64,000 nt of DNA from NCBI RefSeq assembly GCF_022605725.1, contig NC_065555.1:27204774-27268773 (forward strand). Direction: 5' to 3'. The notes below the pieces were generated by a model. It did not search any database. It was not told the DNA's origin and saw only the letters and a list, made by a program, of their open reading frames with translations. This DNA is from Anthonomus grandis grandis. Its lineage: Eukaryota > Arthropoda > Insecta > Coleoptera > Curculionidae. Every line of letters begins with the position of its first letter. Positions within the stretch are counted from its first letter, which is position 1. Below are positions 34,079-44,395 of the stretch, piece after piece. A program made the position numbers and the translations under genes.

Positions 34079-36800
34079 TCATTGCTGTTCCAAAAATAGA
34101 TCTTTATAGAATCTTCGATAACAATAAATGGTAACATGAAAATTAGGCTTAAAACGATTAAATAGAATCACAGCTTGATACGTGAAAGAATGTTCAAATA
34201 TTGATGTTGTGTGACGTTCCATTGAAAGTATATTATACCTTATATTACGACTGTGAACCTCAAATCTGTAAATTATCTTTTCACCCAAAGACACAGGTAT
34301 GCGTGTTTTTAATAGGCGATACAAAAATACTAATAAATACAACTTAAATATATCTACAATTTTTAGCCATTTGAGTTGAAGTATGGCTTGAGATACATAG
34401 TCGTATTTCCCAAGATTATTAATAAAACGACAACATGTGTTTTGGATACGCTGCTTGTAATTTAAAATACTTTTATTTGCATAAAGCATTCGTAAGCGTA
34501 AATAACATTTTTGTAATAACATTGCAGTGATCCCTAAATCTGAGAGACGTGTCAACAATGAGTCCCAAAATGTTTGCGTGATTTGAAAAAGTGAAAGTAG
34601 TATTATTAAATATTATTAATATTAAGTGTATTTTCTATGTTATGCCGTTGATTGCGACCTGCAAACAATAGAACTTTAGTTTAAATAGGGTTATCTGTAA
34701 ATTATGTTCACTGGATTAATTACCTACAAATCAAAATTAATGGAGTCTGTTGCAAGCTGAACATTATGTGGATTAAATAGGTGGAAAACCTGAGTATCGT
34801 CCGCATACAAGTCCGAATTTAAAGCTACATTAGGTAGATCGGAGGTATACATTAGGAACAAAAGTGGCTAACAAAAACAAAAAACTAAACAAAAGCAATA
34901 AGCCGGAGTTATTACAACCAAAATAAGACAACTTGGCAACGAGCAAGTCGTGATCAATCATGTCAAATGACTTCGGTCCAGTGCCACCAAGATCACAGCC
35001 AACTTTTTGTCTAGGGCTCTAATGATATTATCTGTAATATTTAGAAAAGCACTAGTAGTGCTATGGCCCTTTCTAAATCCGGATTGTTGAACTGGCAGGA
35101 TATTAGTCTCACAAAGGTAATCCATCAGTTGACCATGTACTATTCTTTCCAAGACAAGAGGCAAGAGACTTATGGGCCGTAGGTCTAAGACATTTTTGGG
35201 ATTAGGAATTTTGGAAACTGGACATACTATAGATTCGCGCCATGGTCTAGGAAAATAACCAATTTCCAGGCAACTGTTTACAATGTGAGTAATATGATTA
35301 ATAAGATGAGGTAAACATAGACGCAACATATAAAAGGAAATTCCATCATTTCCAGCTGTATTGGATTTAATATTATCAATGACTTTAGAAACAGTAATCT
35401 GGTCCACCAGGGCAAAATTAAAGGTGTAATCTGCGCAAAACTTATGGGTTTGGTAATAGTTAATTTTGTTAAGACAAACATTTGACTTATTAAAAATGCT
35501 TATGAAATAGTCATTAATTGTATTGGGCTGACCTAGCTCAATTGGTAGTTCCGATTCTGTTTTTGTTTTAATATTTAAGCTACTTAAACCTTTCCAAAGT
35601 TTCCTACCAGTTTTGACAGCTTCCAACTGGTGAAGATACGCCGCTTTTTCACGCCTTATGGATGCAAGGGCAAAATTATAGATCCATGCAAAGACAATTT
35701 TCAGGTGTCTTACTTTCTTTATATTTCGTAAGTGCTCTATCCCTTTCATTAAGAATTAATTTTAAGTTATCCGTTAGCCATGGAGTTGGGTTCTTACTAA
35801 CTCTATTTTGTTTAAGTGGGGCATGTATGTTATATAAGAAAGTTATGTTATTTTGCAAGAATAAAACCTTTTCATTCAGGTCTTTAATGTAAAATAGGTG
35901 GATATTTTGCAAATAAGTTTGAAAATTAATTAAGTGCCCCTATTGTGGCACTATAATTTCAAGACATGTTGCTGATGAGTTAGATATACGTGTAGGCTCA
36001 TTTATAAGTTGAATGAATCCGTGTTGCAGTATGTTTAATTATGGTATTTCATAAGTCATTTTCAACACCATAGTCAATTTTAGTTCTGATAGTGTTTAAA
36101 AAATATTGATATATTGGACAATTTACATCACTTGTTTCGTGTAAAATATTGTAGTTCTGTTTGTATTTCTCGTTAGCATTATGGCAGTTTCGGCACTTCT
36201 ACAATCTTGGACAGTCCTTGATCGGATGATCACTGTTTCCCTTTACATCAGAATTCGTTCTCTTTGCGTCTTGGTGCTGTTTTAGTTTTATTAAAATACT
36301 TGGCATATTGTTGGCTGGAGTTTTAGATATCAGCTCTTTAGATTGTGTTAATACTGTACTGTATAGGGTGTTTCCTGAGGTGTTTTTTTCTAATATGCTA
36401 ATTTTCTGATGAAGCATTTCAATTATTTCGTCTTTGGCAGTTACCAGGTTTGTTTTGTCTTCAATAATGTCTTTTAGAAGGTAATACGTCTCGAAAATAT
36501 TACATTTACTGCAATGGAATTTCATTTTTCTCTCCTTTATTTCAGAAGCTGTTAGCTGGGAACATAGCTTACAGATTCGGCGCTTGCATACATCGCACGC
36601 GATAATTGGATTTTTATTTCCTCCCGGATCTCCACAATCATCGCACGTCATTTTGACAATAATCACCAAAAGTAATTGTACTATTTGTAGTACATTTCTG
36701 AGCTGATACCCAGCCGTTTTCAGCCAGATATCACACTGCCCACTACTATTTTCTTTGTTTTGTTGACTGCAGGCTAGTTTTTCCTTCATTTTAGTATAAT
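34079..36800 (-). mobile_element. LINE D (minus strand): ORF1 with zinc finger and partial ORF2
   Basis: Reading the minus strand, ORF1 lies at 36789-36199. ORF2 pieces follow from 35912 to 34079: RT with DGISFYMLRLCL, LRPISLLPLVLER and GFRKGHSTTSAFL, a YADD box near 34820, and a C-terminal region (34558-34079) ending in FNRFKPN-type sequence. The endonuclease expected between ORF1 and RT is missing, so the copy has an internal deletion. Several frame breaks are present. It lies downstream of TPK1 exon 3, on the same strand. Confidence 0.78.
36199..36789 (-). CDS. LINE D ORF1 (Gag-like) with PHD-type zinc finger
   Basis: The frame encodes up to 196 residues. The likely natural start is the Met about 46 codons in, giving MTCDDCGDPGG. 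Cysteine pairs follow in the order CDDC, CDVC, CKLC and CSKC, with spacing like the PHD/RING-type finger seen in ORF1 proteins of several insect LINEs. A predicted coiled-coil stretch follows (DIIEDKTNLVTAKDEIIEML). The protein should bind nucleic acid and form the ribonucleoprotein with ORF2. The usual RNA-binding C-terminal half is shortened by the internal deletion. Confidence 0.68.
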   Translation of the reverse strand: MKEKLACSQQNKENSSGQCDIWLKTAGYQLRNVLQIVQLLLVIIVKMTCDDCGDPGGNKNPIIACDVCKRRICKLCSQLTASEIKERKMKFHCSKCNIFETYYLLKDIIEDKTNLVTAKDEIIEMLHQKISILEKNTSGNTLYSTVLTQSKELISKTPANNMPSILIKLKQHQDAKRTNSDVKGNSDHPIKDCPRL

Positions 36801-37685
36801 TACTTTTGTTTACACTATAAAATTATACCATTACGATAATAGAATGTTTTACGAACATTATGACACCAAACACTTCCCAACAAAAGTTGGGAAAAACTAA
36901 TAAAATCTTAGATACGAACTGAACGAAGTGATTCGTCTAAACTCTGGGCTTGGTTATGCTGGCTTAAGGTTATGTCAAGATATTTTATGAATATGGAACT
37001 CCCATTGAACTTCAGGACAAAATCTACGATAAAAAATCCGCTTGTCAAAATGTAGTCAAACAGTGCGAAACTTGGCAGTTTCAGTTTAATGTATCGAAAT
37101 ACTTTTTTATAACCATGAAACATTGCAGTGAGTAGCGAACCAAACTTTTGAGCTCATTTTGGTAATCCCCGAACAATATCTAATAAAAAAAAATATACAC
37201 CTTTCCATATCAAACCAAAACCAGTTCGTTCAGGATAAGAAGCAAATCCCTTAAAATTAAAAGATCTGTCTGAATTATTGGCAAAACATTATTAGAGAGA
37301 AATTGTTGGATATGCCAAATCTCCAATTCTACTGCCAAATTTTAGAAAAAACAAACAATGTGCAACATCAGTGACAGCAGATGAACCTTGCACCAATATA
37401 ATACAAGACGATTCATAGGTGTCACGGTCTCCTGGACTATTACTAGCAGGTTGCTGTAAAATATAATTGGGCACATTTACGCTTAACCTTTATCGTACTC
37501 TTCCGTAACTTTTGATGTTACTGATTTTTGCACAATTATTTGCCTGTTGGGATTAAAATGTAACACCCTGTCTAAATAGTTACTATCAGGTAGGTAACAA
37601 TACATAGTAAAATGCAATTTATTTAGGGGTTTAAAAAAATATGAATAATCAATTCACAGAAGTGGTAAAACTAATATATATTTAC
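36801..37685. other. TPK1 downstream region, no exon recognised
   Basis: This should be the start of the intron after TPK1 exon 3. I searched the minus strand for the conserved C-terminal block of thiamine pyrophosphokinase and did not find it. The 60-codon minus frame at 37292-37474 does not resemble it. Confidence 0.45.
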
Positions 37686-38279
37686 CTAAATTCCACTTTA
37701 GTCCCTCACTGCTAACTATACAAGGTCCCCCTATAGGAAGAAGGGCGCACCACTCATTGCTTTCTCTCAAACATTTAGGTATACTAATTAGGTGCCTTCC
37801 AGGGGTTAGTACCCACGTTATGGAACTTGAAGCAATTTGATAAATTTGTGTATCCGCTAGGAAGCTTGTTGCTTTATACATGGTGTTAATGTTAGCTAGG
37901 ATTTGATCGAAACGTCCGGAGGTATCACCAAAAACAAATATTTCATCTATCTAAAAAATAGACATTATAATAAATATAATACTGTTATTGTAATTAGAAG
38001 TCAAGTTTCATTTGTAAGTCTAAAATACCTCTATTTTCTCAGTCTCACAATATTTCTTCAATTCTCTTAAAGCTTTAGTAAAATCAGTTTCCATTTGGTC
38101 AGGGGTTTTAATAATTTTAGCATTTTTATCTTTAAAATATTCCAGCACTTGACCAGGTACAGAATCCATGTCTCCAGTGATCAAATCTGGAGGAAGAATA
38201 TTTGATTCGTCGCATTCGTGGTCTTGTAGCCAGCATAACCATCTACTAGTACCACCATCAACTGTTATCCTAAGTTTGG
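37686..38279 (-). CDS. TPK1: Thiamine pyrophosphokinase, exons 2 and 3
   Basis: Thiamine pyrophosphokinase transfers pyrophosphate from ATP to thiamine, making the cofactor thiamine diphosphate in the cytosol. Exon 2 (38279-38029, 251 nt) follows a TTTTAG acceptor and encodes KLRITVDGGTSRW, then DLITGDMDSV and TPDQMETDFTKAL. Exon 3 (37950-37686) follows a TTTTTTAG acceptor and encodes DTSGRFDQILANINTMY, WVLTPGRHLISI and a GLKWNL end with a GTAAAT donor. The GDMDS and TDFTKAL blocks are the catalytic/metal-binding region; GRFDQ and the C-terminal beta domain bind thiamine. Exon 2 joins exon 3 in phase 0 (intron 37951-38028, 78 bp). No stop or frameshift is seen. The 3'-terminal exon is missing from what I can recognise. 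Confidence 0.93.
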
Positions 38280-38639
38280 CTAAAAGTTATAAATAACAAA
38301 ATATTCCATTCAAAAGGTTCTTCTAACATTAAAAATATATTGATTAAAATGGAATTAAATAAGTCTACCTCTTGCACTGAATAGCTTAACCAAATAGGAG
38401 GTCTAATAAGAAAATTTTCAGAATGAATGTTGACTACATTACAAGAAAGGTGGCTTATACTAGAGGTTAATACGTTTGATAATCTCAATGGTAAACCACA
38501 CTGGGTATTTTATATTTTTGTGATGTGACTTAGGTACTGATTTATCAAAAATTTCATTAAGTGTAGAAGAGAAAGTCTCAGTGACAATTTATGTATATTA
38601 TGTATAATTATTTACTAATATTTTAGTATTATTCTTCTA

Positions 38640-39230
38640 CAGGGTGATTTTTATAAGAAGGTCATGCTTTTGGGGGATGATAGGGGACGTTCAAATCTAA
38701 CTTTTGATATAAGACACTATGGGTCGGAAATGCCTCAGAAGCAAAATACTGGGAGTTAAAGTTTTTAAAAAAATTAAGAAATTAATTTTTAGTTTTTTGA
38801 CTGTTTAAGATGTCGGTGTCAAATTTTCTCAATAAAGCTACCTAATAAAGATGCTTTAAATGTAAAATGTAAATGTTTTAGTTTCAACCAGTGGCATAGA
38901 TCAGATAGGCATTAGAGTAATTTTTTAATAAAAAAAAATAGTACGCCACTGATAATCAAAAATTTTAAGAATCATTGGTTTATTTAACAGAAAAAAGGTA
39001 TCTTGCATCTTTTTCCCAAAAGGCACCATTTTATCAGAATTTAAAAATAAATAACTTCAATAAAAACTAAGGAAAAAAAAATTATTGGATAAAGTTAAAA
39101 AATACTAAATAATAAATAATAATAATTAATAATTAATTTAAAAGGTTCTCAAAGTGGCCGCCATTTTGTTGGATACAGATCCTGCAGCGTAATGTTAAAT
39201 TGTCGTGAATTTTCTGAATAACTTCACCCC
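38640..39230 (+). repeat. Left long TIR of the DD41D element
   Basis: It starts CAGGGTGATTTTTAT and matches the inverse of 43427-43989. Near 39150-39230 it also mirrors the end of the transposase gene. Confidence 0.85.
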
Positions 39231-40353
39231 TATGTTTAATTTCGGTATTTGGTCTCGCACGAACTCATCGGATTCGCCGAGTGTGCATATCCGCTAACTC
39301 AATGCCACGCAAATTGCAAAGAGGGACATGATAACAAAATAACTAATAGCTTTGACGGTTGCTAGGATATTTTTGACATACAAATCAAAACATTGTTATA
39401 ACGTCATCTTCCTGATTAATTTAAATAAAATAGTTGTTCTGCCGTTGCTTTATTTTGAATGGTATGGAGCGATTTACGTGGAATGAATTGGCAGATATAA
39501 ATTTAACCCTTGGTGAATCCAGAGGAAATGCTGTATTGGCTCGCGCGATTTATACTGAACGTTTTCCCCATCGAATGGTCCCAGAGAGAAGATTTTTCCT
39601 TAAGGTCGACAGGAGTCGAGGATAGTCAGGGACAATTACAAGTAAGTACCTGCTTCAAAAAAATAAAAACAAAAAATTAACATGTACTTTTTGTTTTAGG
39701 TGAACCCAGGCATAAGAGTTCGTGCAAGACCTATTCGTGATAATGTTGAGGAGGGAATACTTCACAATATTGAAGAGGATCCAAATACAAGTACCCGAAA
39801 AATTGCTGATCACCTGAGGATAAGTCAAACGTTGGTTTTGAAAGTTTTGCATAATAACCACCTTTATCCATTTAAAAAACAAAAGGTTCAGCATCTGTTG
39901 CCCCAAGACTATGCTAATAGGTTCGCGTTTGCCACTTGGTATCTTCAACAAGGGGCTGGACACCCAGACATTCGCCAAGCTATTTTGTTTAGTGACGAAT
40001 CAACGTTTTGCCGAGAGGAACATTTCAACCCAAGAAACAATCATGTCTGTTTTTTTTTTTTATAAAAGGTAAAAAACACGAAATCTACAGCATCACAAAT
40101 ACATTTAATAAAATAACGAAGGTTACATGTTTCGCTCGACTAGAGCATCATCAGACCCAAACAATAATTAAAATTATGTAACCCGAAAAAAGGAGAATTC
40201 AACAAAAACTTACCGTAACATACACAAAACACCTGATATATAAGTAAACAAAGATTACAATAAAGTGGCACTATCTATGTACAAAGAACTCAACTAAACA
40301 ATCAAATCACTTTATACATTTTAGAAATCTAACCATCATTTAAGAGTCTAGAA

Positions 40354-42051
40354 CTACTTAAGGTTATTAAAAACTAGGTGGCCATCAAAATCAAACCTTT
40401 CATTAACACAGGACAGATCTGGGCTTTTAAAAGCTTTATTAATCTCCATTGTCTCCAACAAGTCTAGTTTTTTACTTTTGTTGCATTGATGCAGTATTTT
40501 TATATTTTGGCTGTCAGGAAAATCATGTTTGGAGTCGAAAAGGTGATTAGCAAAAGCTGATCTGGTCACTGTGATTTCGGTATTTTTAAATTTATTGTAT
40601 TGGGCCTTGTGTTCACTAATCCTAGTAGAAATCTTCCTACCAGACTGGCCGACGTACACTGCAGGGCACTCTTTACACCTAATCTCATAAACTCCTGGAA
40701 AAGATAGCGGGGGTAGTTTATCTTTAGTTTTAATTAGATGTCTTTTTAAGGTATTATTGGTTTTAAAAGCTGGGGTTATGCCAAAGGGAGAAAAAAAGCG
40801 GGATAGTTGTGACGAAATTGGTCCAAAATAAGTAAAGGACCTAAAAGTTTTGATATAGTTTGTTTGTTGTCTGATAAAATTAAATGATAATTTATACTTG
40901 TTCACATACTGAAAATACATTTTATATATAGGTTTAAGAGGGAAAAAGTTACTGACTGCTAGTTGTTTAATGGTAAGGAATTCTTTTTTAAAAGCTTCAC
41001 GAGAAAGTGGGATGTTAAAAAGTCTGTAAAATAAAGAATGGAAAGCAGCAAATTTATGTGAGGACGGTGATGTTGAATTATATTGTATAATATTATCTGT
41101 TGTTGCTTGTTTACGAAATATTTCAAAGGATATCTTATTTCTTTCCCTCTTAAGTAATAAATCTAAGAATGGTAAGGTGTTGTTCTGTTCCCGTTCGATT
41201 GTGAACTCAATTTTAGAGTGAAGAGAGTTCACATAATTATGGAAATTTGTAAGCTCTACCCCACTTCCATTCCAAATCAAACATATATCATCCACATACC
41301 GTTTATAAAAGATGATGTTATTTTTAAAATTACTGCTCATTATTTTTGTTTCTAAGTTGCTAAGAAATACTTCACTAAGAAATGGCGATAAACAAGAGCC
41401 CATTGCTAGTCCTTCTTTTTGTTTGAAAAAACGGTTGTTAAATTGGAAAAAATTTTGATCTAACACAGTAGAAAGAAGCAAAAGTAGATTTTCCACCAAA
41501 AGTGAATCAAGTTTCCCCCTGAGAAGATCTTTGACTAAGACCAGACAATCAGCGGGTGGAATGCTTGGAAATAAGTTTTTCACGTCTAGCGATATAAGCT
41601 GGGCTGTATCTGGAACGTGAACATTCTGAATGCTTTTGGCAAAATTCACTGAATTTGTTACAGAATATGGCGCTTTGAAGTTTGAGACATTTCTAAGAAC
41701 GTTGTTAAGCCAAGATGATAACTGGTAACAAGGGGAGTCGACAAAGGAAACCACAGGTCTAATTGGCATGCTAGTTTTATGGACTTTTGGCAACCCATAT
41801 AATAGAGGTGTTTTAGGGTTCATGGGATATAGTTTTTGTTTTGTGGAATTAAAATATTCTAAGGTTACCAAGGTCATGGCTAAGACTTTTTTTAATTTAT
41901 TAAAGAATGGACCTGTCGGATCTCTGTCGACCTTTTCAAAGTCTTCTGTGTTTAGAAAATCCATTACTTTATTTATGTAATCGTATCTTTTTAAGGCAAG
42001 TAAGCATGATGCCTTATCGGCTTTTGTGAAAACTATATCGTTGTCCCTCAT
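40354..42051 (-). CDS. Penelope-type reverse transcriptase with GIY-YIG endonuclease, 565 aa open
   Basis: The open frame begins RDNDIVFTKADKAS, a conserved early Penelope RT block, so the true N-terminus is probably lost by truncation. RT motifs follow: LYGLPKVHK, PIRPVVS, SLDVKNLFPSI, GLAMGSCLSPFLSEVFL, and the catalytic YVDD in YKRYVDDICLIW, then NTLPFLDLLL. The C-terminal endonuclease starts GVYEIRCKECPAVYVGQSGRKISTR (GIY-YIG, with the second motif as YVG), with the usual CKEC cysteines and an FANHL block. Penelope enzymes prime reverse transcription at a nicked target. No internal stop is present over 1.7 kb, so this copy is young. Confidence 0.92.
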   Translation of the reverse strand: MRDNDIVFTKADKASCLLALKRYDYINKVMDFLNTEDFEKVDRDPTGPFFNKLKKVLAMTLVTLEYFNSTKQKLYPMNPKTPLLYGLPKVHKTSMPIRPVVSFVDSPCYQLSSWLNNVLRNVSNFKAPYSVTNSVNFAKSIQNVHVPDTAQLISLDVKNLFPSIPPADCLVLVKDLLRGKLDSLLVENLLLLLSTVLDQNFFQFNNRFFKQKEGLAMGSCLSPFLSEVFLSNLETKIMSSNFKNNIIFYKRYVDDICLIWNGSGVELTNFHNYVNSLHSKIEFTIEREQNNTLPFLDLLLKRERNKISFEIFRKQATTDNIIQYNSTSPSSHKFAAFHSLFYRLFNIPLSREAFKKEFLTIKQLAVSNFFPLKPIYKMYFQYVNKYKLSFNFIRQQTNYIKTFRSFTYFGPISSQLSRFFSPFGITPAFKTNNTLKRHLIKTKDKLPPLSFPGVYEIRCKECPAVYVGQSGRKISTRISEHKAQYNKFKNTEITVTRSAFANHLFDSKHDFPDSQNIKILHQCNKSKKLDLLETMEINKAFKSPDLSCVNERFDFDGHLVFNNLK

Positions 42052-42063
42052 TTTCTTTCTTCG

Positions 42064-42583
42064 AAATCACAGTGACCAGATCAGCTTTTGCTAATCACCT
42101 TCTCGACTCCAAACATGATTTTCCTGACAGCCAAAATATAAAAATACTGCATCAATGCAACAAAAGTAAAAAACTAGACTTGTTGGAGACAATGGAGATT
42201 AGTAAATCTTTTAAAAGCCCAGATCTGTCCTGTGTTAATGAAAGGTTTGATTTTGATGGCCACCTAGTTTTTAATAACCTCAAGTAGTTCTAGACTCTTA
42301 AATGATGGTTAGATTTCTAAAATGTATAAAGTGATTTGATTGTTAAGTTGAGTTCTTTCTACATAGATAGTGCCACTTTATTGTAATCTTTGTTTACTTA
42401 TATATCAGGTGTTTTGTGTATGTTATGGTAAGTTTTTGTTGAATTCTCCTTTTTTCGGGTTACATAATTTTAATTATTGTTTGGGTCTGATGATGCTCTA
42501 GTCGAGCGAAACATGTAACCTTCGTTATTTTATTAAATGTATTTGTGATGCTGTAGATTTCGTGTTTTTTACCTTTTATAAAA
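42064..42583 (+). repeat. Inverted copy of the Penelope 3' end
   Basis: This plus-strand copy repeats the last 70 or so codons of the Penelope ORF (42072-42287) and its 3' UTR, ending in TTTACCTTTTATAAAA. It mirrors 40050-40570 with only a handful of substitutions. Confidence 0.92.
42480..42520 (+). ncRNA. Hammerhead-ribozyme-like core in Penelope 3' arm
   Basis: CTGATGA (42487-42493), a GCTC/GAGC stem and GAAA (42508-42511) lie in hammerhead order. GGTTACAT about 35 bases upstream is complementary to ATGTAACC right after the core. The inverted copy is at 40125-40160 on the minus strand. Penelope-like elements are known to carry such ribozymes; cleavage ability cannot be judged by eye. Confidence 0.55.
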
Positions 42584-43131
42584 GTGTATGACCAGCATCT
42601 TTGGGATAATGGATAAATTTTTCGAGTTAAATCATGTCTGGGCTGATGAAAACCCTCATGCTAAATTTATCCGTGGCTACCAACAAAAATTCTCTGTGAA
42701 TGTTTAGGCAGGCATTGTAGGGGAGAACTTGATTGGTCCGTACATTTTGCCAAGACGTCTCATTGCAGGGAATTATTTGATTTTTCTTCGAGATGTACTG
42801 CCTGAACTTTTAGAAGATGTGCCATTGGATGTTCGGCAAATAATGTGGCCTCAACATGATGGTTGTCCGGCACACTATAGTCGCGTTTTCAGGGAATATT
42901 TGAACCAAAGATATCCTAGACGTTGGATTGGGAGGGCAGGCCCAGTGGCTTGGTCAGCGCGCTCCCCCGATTTAAATCCCTGTGATTTTTATTTGTGGGG
43001 TCATTTGGACCAACTTATTTATTCTACACCTGTGCCAGATGAACATGACCTTTTGGCTCGCATTGCAGTAGCTGCAGGCGAAATTAAAGATAGGGGTGAA
43101 GTTATTCAGAAAATTCACGACAATTTAACAT

Positions 43132-43426
<295 letters not shown>

Positions 43427-43989
43427 CACATTACGCTGCAGGCTCTGTATCCAACAAAATGGCGGCCACTTTGAGCACCTTTTAAATTAATTATTAATTA
43501 TTATTATTTATTATTAAGTATTTTTTAACGTTATCCAATAATTTTTTTTTTCCTTAGTTTTTATTAAAGTTATTTATTTTTAAATTCTGATAAAATGGTG
43601 CCTTTTGGGAAAAAGATGCAGGATACCTTTTTTTCTGTTAAATAAACCAAGGATTCTTAAAATTTTTGATTATCAGTGGCGTACTTACTATTTTTTTTTA
43701 TTAAAAAATTACTCTAATGCCTATCTGATCTACGCCACTGGTTGAAACTAAAACATTTACTTTTTACATTTAAAGTATCTTTATTAGGTAGCTTTATTGA
43801 GAAAATTTGACACCGATATCTTAAACAGTCAAAAAACTAAAAATTAATTTCTTAATTTTTTTAAAAACTTTAACCCCCTGTATTTTGCTTCTGAGGCATT
43901 TCCGACCCATAGTGTCTTATATCAAAAGTTATATTTGAACGTCCCCTATCATTCCCCAAAAGCATGACCTTCTCATAAAAATCACCCTG
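43427..43989 (-). repeat. Right long TIR of the DD41D element
   Basis: This is the inverted partner of the left TIR. It ends ATCACCCTG before the TA target duplication at 43990-43991. Confidence 0.85.
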
Positions 43990-44395
43990 TATATATTATA
44001 TATCGAACATTTTTGAGGCATTGGTCGCTGATAGAGTTTTTCCTTGTCCGAGCATGTTATTTTGGGTAAACAGCATGGTTTCATGGAGGGTCGATCCACC
44101 ATTACCACCTTTTTTTGTTATGAACAGGATTTGTTGGACAGGAGTAGGTGGTAGGTTGATTCAATTTATACCAAATTATTCAAAGCCTTACCCAAAGGTG
44201 CTTTGGTGGCTTTCTTAAGAGTCAAAGACAACCAGTTAAAATTTTTTTAAATTGTGTCTTCAGAAGCTGTGATTACTTCAGGTGGTCCTCAGGGTGGGCT
44301 TCTTTTTGCATTCTTTTTTAATTGTTTCATCAATGATATTGAATCTGTCTGTTCTGCCACAACATTTTGGATTTTTGCAGATGATAATAAAGTAA

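Larger units (their letters stand above)
40050..42629 (-). mobile_element. Penelope-like element with inverted 3' copy, 11-bp target duplication
   Basis: It interrupts the DD41D transposase and is flanked by the direct repeat AATCATGTCTG (40039-40049 and 42630-42640). The main part (minus, about 42062 to 40050) carries an RT/GIY-YIG ORF and a 3' UTR. From 42064 to about 42583 the same 3' end lies in the opposite direction, so about 520 bp form a near-perfect inverted repeat around a 5'-truncated body. Both 3' arms contain a hammerhead-like core. Partial tandem or inverted copies are known for this class. Confidence 0.88.

Noticed and set aside
37292..37474. 60-codon minus-strand frame just downstream of TPK1 exon 3, as the terminal exon
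   Set aside because: The acceptor and phase can be forced, but the residues do not resemble the conserved C-terminal block of thiamine pyrophosphokinase.
38270..38488. 72-codon minus-strand frame beside exon 2, as the TPK1 N-terminus
   Set aside because: Exon 1 at 61740-61890 fits the family and joins in exact phase; this frame is intronic and has no similarity.
39160..39250. Left TIR coding-like mirror of the transposase end, as a second gene
   Set aside because: It is the inverted repeat of the right end, not an independent gene.
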